Below the pieces are notes generated by a model, which saw only the letters and a list, made by a program, of their open reading frames with translations, was not told where the DNA came from and made no database searches. The translations under genes were made by a program, and so were the position numbers. A stretch of 64,000 bases of DNA. It comes from Eunapius fragilis (lineage: Eukaryota > Porifera > Demospongiae > Spongillida > Spongillidae). How positions within the stretch are numbered: the first letter of the stretch is position 1; the number at the start of each line of letters is the position of its first letter. Below, in pieces: positions 59,709 through 64,000 of the stretch. Location of the stretch: the NCBI GenBank assembly GCA_963681505.1, contig OY811989.1, positions 5,473,335 to 5,537,334 on the forward strand, written 5' to 3'.

Positions 59709-62700
59709 ATGCCGGGCAACCAAAGCGGTGGGGGGGACGGCGATGTGGAGCTTAAGGTCGGCTACATGGTGAAGAGGTCGCAGGGGAAATCTACCCTTGG
59801 AGCGACTAACTTCAAAAAGCGTGTGTTTGTGCTCACCCCGTCGCGACTGTCTTACTATGATGGCACCTTGGAGGTTAGTGGCATACAGTTATTATTAGGC
59901 GGACAGAGTATATCATCGATAGAAACCTCGTTTGAAGTTCTGTACATGTTGCGATTTACCTGCGTGATGCCGTACCCCCATTGCGTGTGTGTGGAAACAC
60001 AGTCCGAGGTCGTATCGTAGAATCGAACAGCGCTGCCACCATGTCTGGTCCGTTATCCACCATTTGGACCTGGCTAGTCGTCTGGGTCGGGCGGGGAGGG
60101 GTGGGAAGGTAATCGTGATACCGTCTCTATCGGTACCACTCCACCGTACTGAGTGTGTGACTTAGCTATTTTTTTTATCTCACGCCATTTGTGCGGTGCG
60201 CATACTGGTGAGACTAACCAAACATGGAGAAGGGATGTCTTCATGGTCAGGGATGGTGTCTACATATATGGGAGGGTGGGTGTGATGATGGTGTCTATGG
60301 GAGGGGCATGGGGAGGAGGATGTGTGAGGATGGTGTCTATGGGAGGGGCATGGGGAGGAGGATGTGTGAGGATGGTGTCTATGGGAGGGGCATGGGGAGG
60401 AGGGTGTGAGGATGGTGTCTATGGGAGGGGCATGGGGAGGAGGATGTGTGAGGATGGTGTCTATGGGAGGGCATGGGGAGGAGGGTGTGAGGATGGTGTC
60501 TATGGGAGGGGCATGGGGAGGAGGATGTGTGAGGATGGTGTCTATGGGAGGGCATGGGGAGGAGGGTGTGAAGATGGTGTCTATGGGAGGGGCATGGGGA
60601 GGAGGATGTGTGAGGATGGTGTCTATGGGAGGGCATGGGGAGGGAGGGTGTGAGGATGGTGTCTATGGGAGGGGCATGGGGAGGAGGGTGTGAGGATGGT
60701 GTATGGAGGGCATGGGGAGGAGGGTGTGAGGACTATTGTACTGTTGCTTGTTCTGGTGTACGTCAAGTTGAGCTGTTGGGATATGATGTAACCTCTCCTC
60801 TGCCAGAAACGTGGTGCACTGAAAGGCTACGTTGATCTGAGTCGCGTTAAGGTGATTGAAAAAGTCCTGGATACAGCTTTTGACAAGCCATCGCTGCAAG
60901 TACGGTGAAGGATAAAGGGTTAATGAATGGCTGCATTTCACAAGAGAGGGGTAAAGGGGTTAATATAATAGGAAGTGTGTAAATGGATGTGTGTGTGCAT
61001 GTGTGTGCATGTGTACTAATTTTTGTAATGGAATTTGAGACCAGATAGTTAACACATGGTAACTTCATGCAATGCACACACACCGTTCATGTACACTGAC
61101 CAACGCTATTCATATACACATGCACACACAACACACACCATGCACACACACATGTACACACACACACACACACACACCATACACACATGCACACACAACA
61201 CACACCATGCACACACACATGTACACACACACACACACACACACCATACACACATGCACACACACTCAGCTGGTCCACGGTGAGCTCTTCCTTTACATGA
61301 TAGCCAGCACCATCTCAGATCAGGAAGACTGGCTTGCCTCTATCAGACAACGTAAGTGCACAACTTCACACCTATATGTCCAGCCCCTTCCCTTATGTCA
61401 CAGTATGTGTGATGTACGTACACCTATAAAAACAACACATCCTCACATATCCACGTACCCACACTTACATACACTTACACACACACACACTTACACATAC
61501 ACACACTTACACACACACTTACACACACACATACACATACACACACACACACACTTACACACACACATACACATACACACTCACACACACACACACACAC
61601 ACACAACACACACACTTACACACAGAATGCAGAGACAATAATGGGCTTCAGGCTACCTACCATCCAGGCCCATTTGCCAATGGGAAGTGGTCGTGCTGTG
61701 ACCACAGAAGCAAGCACTCACAAGGATGTCAGGACGCCTTCTATACACAACAACAGCAGCAGCCCCCTCGGGGGGCGGGGAGATCCCCTCTACCTGCCAT
61801 CCCACATGACACCACAGGTGGGACCCATGTGCTCTAGGGACTTGACCTTTGCACTCATGATCACCTGGCCCCCGCCCCCCCCCCCGAGCACTCCCTAATA
61901 TCACACTCAGCTTGGTACTTCTTACACCCTTGGATCAGAACTAGCGTTAGCACTGATCGGTATTCACACCATCACATCACACCACACATAATCACATCAC
62001 ACCCTTACAACCATCACATCACACCCTTACAACCATCACATCACACCCTTACAACCATCACATCACACCCTTACAAACATCACATCACACCCTTACAACC
62101 ATCACATCACACCCTTACAACCATCACATCACACCCTTACAACCATCACATCACACCCTTACAGTGCTCCCTTCTCAACCTTTTCATGTGACCACACCCA
62201 CTACAGATGGCCAACCCTTTGTCCCTCCTCACATAAAAAATGGCCGCACATCCTCGGCTGCTGCTCTTAAGGTCGAGGCCACCAACAGACAACCCTTGCC
62301 GTTACCTCCTCCAGTTCCGGTAAGGGGTGTGGTTAGGAAGTGTGATTTGGGGGGGGTAGGTATCAATTGTCTTACTACTTAAACACTATGTACACAACTG
62401 TACACACATGCACATGCACACAGGTCAGACCACCAGTGGTTGAACCACCAAAGCAAACATTTGAGGTGGTGGCCCTGTATGACTACAATGGGATAGAGAA
62501 GGGAGACCTACCATTGCAGAAGGGACAGAAGTTGATAGTGATTGATGACTCGCGGGAGTACTGGTGGAAAGCAAGAGACGCCAATGGGTAAGCCACACCC
62601 TCTTGTACTTACACACATGCACAACAAAACGCATACCATATCTGTAACACCCATTCACACACACTCACACATGCACACACACATGTACCACGTTTATTGT

Positions 62701-63981
62701 TGATTCACACGCATGTACACATGCTCACAATATCCATTTATTTGGTCACATATATAATAAGGAGGTTCTCCAGTCCCTCCCACTTCCCCTCCCCCTCCCA
62801 CCTCCCTTCCCTCCCACTCCCTCCCTCCACACCTCCCCAGTTGTGTTCTATCACATTCTCTCCTTACTAGCTGTGAAGGGTTTGTACCAAGCAACTACGT
62901 GAGGAAAGCTGGCCTTGAATCTGAAGAGTGAGTGAGGGGTAATGGTACAGTGGTGGGGGTGGTGATGGTGCAGTGGTGAGGGGTGGTGAGGATACAGTGG
63001 TGAGGGTACAGGAGTGAGGGTATAGTGGTGAGGGTGGTGATGGTATAGTGGTGGGGTGGTGATGGTATAGTGGTGAGGGTGGTGATGGTACAGTGGTGAG
63101 GGTACAGTGGTGATGGTATAGTGGTGAGGGTGGTGATGGTACAGTGGTGAGGGTGGTGATGGTATAGTGGTGAGGGTGGTGATGGTATAGTGGTGAGGGT
63201 GGTGATGGTACAGTGGTGAGGGTACAGTGGTGATGGTATAGTGGTGAGGGTGGTGATGGTATAGTGGTGAGGGTGGTGATGGTACAGTGGTGAGGGTACA
63301 GTGGTGATGGTATAGTGGTGAGGGTGGTGATGAGGGTACAGTGGTGAGGGTATAGTGGTGAGGGTGGTGATGGTATAGTGGTGGGGTGGTGATGGTATAG
63401 TGGTGAGGGTGGTGATGGTATAGTGGTGAGGGTGGTGATGGTATAGTGGTGGGGTGGTGATGGTATAGTGGTGAGGGTGGTGATGGTATAGTGGTGAGGG
63501 TGGTGCTGGCACAGTGGTGGGGGTGGTGATGGTATAGTGGTGAGGGTGGTGATGGTATAGTGGTGAGGGTGGTGATGATATAGTGGTGAGGATGTAGTGG
63601 TGGAGTGTTTCAATCTAATGGTGGTGGGGCAGCTCTGAAACTGATTTAGAAGGGCACAGAATGAGGGGTATCACTTACTATGGTTGTGTCATGGCCATAT
63701 TTGTGCAGATGGTTCTTCCCAAACCTGTCACGAGCCAGAGCAGAGGGTATGCTTAAGGATGAGGTACGTGTTTCAATCTCTCTACCGTGATACCGTCATT
63801 GTTTCACACACTCATTTCTCCTACCCTCCTCCACCACCCCCTCCACTTCTACCTCTCCCTCCACTTCCACCTCCACCCCTCCTCCTCCTCCACCCCCTCC
63901 CTCTCCACTCCTTCAGGGCAAAGAAGGGTGTTTTGTGGTCAGAAATTCAAGCAGAGAAAACATGTATACATTGTCAATCTG
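59709..63981 (+). CDS. TEC: Tec-family tyrosine kinase B, 5' part (runs off the window)
   Basis: Nine exons in phase: 59709-59873, 60807-60899, 61270-61351, 61626-61817, 62165-62319, 62424-62587, 62871-62927, 63709-63763, 63917-63981; the intron after the last runs past the window end. The PH domain starts ELKVGYMVKRSQGKSTLGAT, almost identical to Tec A. Tec-homology zinc motif: TYHPGPFANGKWSCC...SQGC. Then comes a Gln/Pro-rich linker (QQQQQPPRG, and PLPLPPPVP, which may bind SH3), SH3 (YDYNGIEKGDLPLQKGQ, YWWKARDANG) and the start of SH2 (WFFPNLSRARAEGMLKDE, FVVRNSSREN). Exon borders coincide with those of Tec A, so it is a tandem duplicate. The kinase domain must lie beyond 64000. Confidence 0.95.
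60240..60735. repeat. About 48-bp minisatellite in Tec B intron 1
   Basis: About eleven copies of gatggtgtctatgggagggg plus catggggaggaggatgtgtg, with short and long variants. Frames over it on both strands are artefacts. Confidence 0.95.
61105..61265. repeat. CA-rich repeat with 73-bp duplication in Tec B intron 2
   Basis: The CA-rich block contains the segment acacatgcacacacaacaca plus ccatgcacacacacatg twice in tandem, ending at the acceptor of exon 3. Confidence 0.9.
61460..61625. repeat. CA/TACA repeat before Tec B exon 4
   Basis: Irregular acacacttacac and acacatac words up to the acceptor at 61625. Confidence 0.92.
61960..62163. repeat. 22-bp minisatellite before Tec B exon 5
   Basis: Nine copies of atcacatcacacccttacaa plus cc. 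The last copy ends in cccttacag, which is itself the splice acceptor of exon 5. Confidence 0.95.
62935..63610. repeat. GTGGTGATGGTATAGTGGTGAGG minisatellite in Tec B intron 7
   Basis: A unit of about 24 bp, gtggtgatggtatagtggtg plus aggg, with short (acagtggtgaggg) variants, roughly 28 units. The arrangement of atag, acag and acagg variants shows longer blocks of about 115 bp repeated. It directly follows the donor of exon 7. Confidence 0.95.
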
Positions 63982-64000
63982 GTAAGCCATACTGGTTGCC

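Noticed and set aside
62867-63613. Minus-strand frames with HHYTITTLTTIPSP repeats
   Set aside because: Minisatellite in Tec B intron 7.

Overview
This is an animal genome window, read as 64 kb of nuclear DNA with spliced genes on both strands. The gene set includes the centriolar protein C2CD3, two Tec-family tyrosine kinases with PH, Tec-homology, SH3, SH2 and kinase domains, a B-box/filamin/NHL protein, a Retriever arrestin-fold subunit (VPS26C), an FHIP1 dynein-adaptor protein, arfaptin and pirin. Introns are short, often 50 to 200 bp, except where a minisatellite has grown inside them. That compactness and the kinds of repeats suggest a non-bilaterian animal, most likely a demosponge. 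The species is an inference; the metazoan nature is firm.

Layout. 1-5012 is a satellite of alternating 60- and 55-bp monomers. 5013-9825 is a second satellite (about 185/205 bp) into which two related copies of a mobile element with a roughly 290-bp terminal hairpin have been placed. One copy carries codons for a basic R-Y-R-A-D-P-E-K repeat and holds a nested palindromic element. At 9826 the satellite joins a truncated genomic copy of the 3' end of the pirin gene. 10474-12892 is a broken seven-helix receptor gene interrupted by two hAT-type elements. 13800-15300 is a field of poly-C-rich minisatellites with two more short elements.

From 16185 the window is gene-dense: pirin (+), an unrecognised single-pass membrane protein (-, 18049-25401), C2CD3 (+, 25674-38251, 31 exons), a single-exon TRIM-NHL-like gene (+, 40486-42558), VPS26C (-, 43286-44179), FHIP1 (+, 44315-49530), Tec kinase A (+, 50062-54870), arfaptin (-, 55826-57658) and Tec kinase B (+, from 59709, running off the end of the window). 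Two head-to-head pairs probably share promoters: the membrane protein with C2CD3 (272 bp between start codons) and VPS26C with FHIP1 (135 bp). The Tec genes are tandem paralogs with an antisense arfaptin between them.

Exon borders were read by hand from GT/AG sites. Reading phase was checked across every join: pirin (879 nt), the membrane protein (2589 nt), C2CD3 (6555 nt), FHIP1 (2793 nt) and Tec A (1962 nt) each close on a whole number of codons. Functionally the neighbours cover cilia and centrioles (C2CD3), endosome sorting and transport (VPS26C, FHIP1, arfaptin) and tyrosine kinase signalling (Tec). I see no operon-like logic. Many introns carry their own private minisatellite.
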